Shown here in pieces: positions 5,050 through 5,148 of a stretch of 5,148 nucleotides of DNA; positions within the stretch are counted from its first letter, which is position 1; each line of letters starts with the position of its first letter. This DNA is from JANPCX01 sp046094425 (GTDB lineage: Bacteria; Pseudomonadota; Gammaproteobacteria; Burkholderiales; Burkholderiaceae_C), in contig JBJTHI010000192.1 in the NCBI GenBank assembly GCA_046094425.1, positions 1-5,148 on the forward strand, written 5' to 3'. Both the position numbers and the translations under genes were made by a program. The notes under the pieces are model-generated. The model searched no databases, was not told the DNA's origin, and saw only the letters and a program-made list of their open reading frames with translations.

Positions 5050-5148
5050 GCTGTGCTGCTGGTTCAGTGATTTGAGGGTGATGTTTCATCGTTTTGTGCG
5101 CTCTTTGGCGCATGTTTGAAGCCCTTCTGGGGGCTCGTGGCGCTTTGC
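5050..5148 (+). other. 3' intergenic end with weak hairpins
   Basis: No gene is visible. GATG-TTT-CATC (5080-5090) is followed by GTTTTG, and AGCCC (5120-5124) pairs with GGGCT (5131-5135) around a 6-nt loop. Either could help end the transcript of the GNAT-like gene, but the stems are short and the second lacks a T-run, so a true intrinsic terminator is not established. Confidence 0.3.

Overview
The window looks like a chromosomal segment of a Gram-negative betaproteobacterium, most likely Burkholderiales (Comamonadaceae-like). I infer this from the moderately high GC content, the style of the PotF-type periplasmic protein, and the RluA-type and TrhO-type proteins. I recognise these families from memory and have run no search. 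I see no rRNA, tRNA, CRISPR array or complete insertion sequence.

Layout. Positions 1-89 (minus) hold a short open frame that runs off the left edge, with a good Shine-Dalgarno and a GTG start. Positions 90-562 contain no confident gene. They carry a near-perfect 22-bp inverted repeat pair (188-209 and 410-431) enclosing about 200 bp, which looks like a MITE or a deleted insertion sequence. A PotF-like putrescine-binding protein follows (563-1696, plus), with no transporter permease or ATPase gene beside it in the window. Convergent to it is a GNAT-toxin/RHH-antitoxin pair of the TacAT/AtaRT class (1713-2515, minus). The toxin appears to begin at a TTG codon that overlaps the end of the antitoxin, and a hairpin spans the convergent 3' ends. 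Upstream on the same strand lie an RluA-family pseudouridine synthase (2572-3483) and a TrhO-type rhodanese tRNA hydroxylase (3470-4312). These two overlap by 14 nt and form an obvious operon. A 143-bp divergent intergenic region then leads to a small GNAT-like protein (4456-5049, plus), and the last 99 bp carry only weak hairpins.

How the parts relate. TrhO and the pseudouridine synthase are both RNA-modifying enzymes and are probably translationally coupled. The toxin-antitoxin pair sits just downstream with its own candidate promoter and an operator-like palindrome. Toxins of this family acetylate charged tRNA, so the whole minus-strand cluster concerns tRNA and translation, although this may be coincidence. 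The PotF-like protein probably works with transporter components encoded elsewhere. Nothing here is clearly an undescribed system. The most interesting items are the altered PotF ligand pocket, the TTG/overlap design of the toxin-antitoxin pair, the inverted-repeat element, and the atypical GNAT-like protein.
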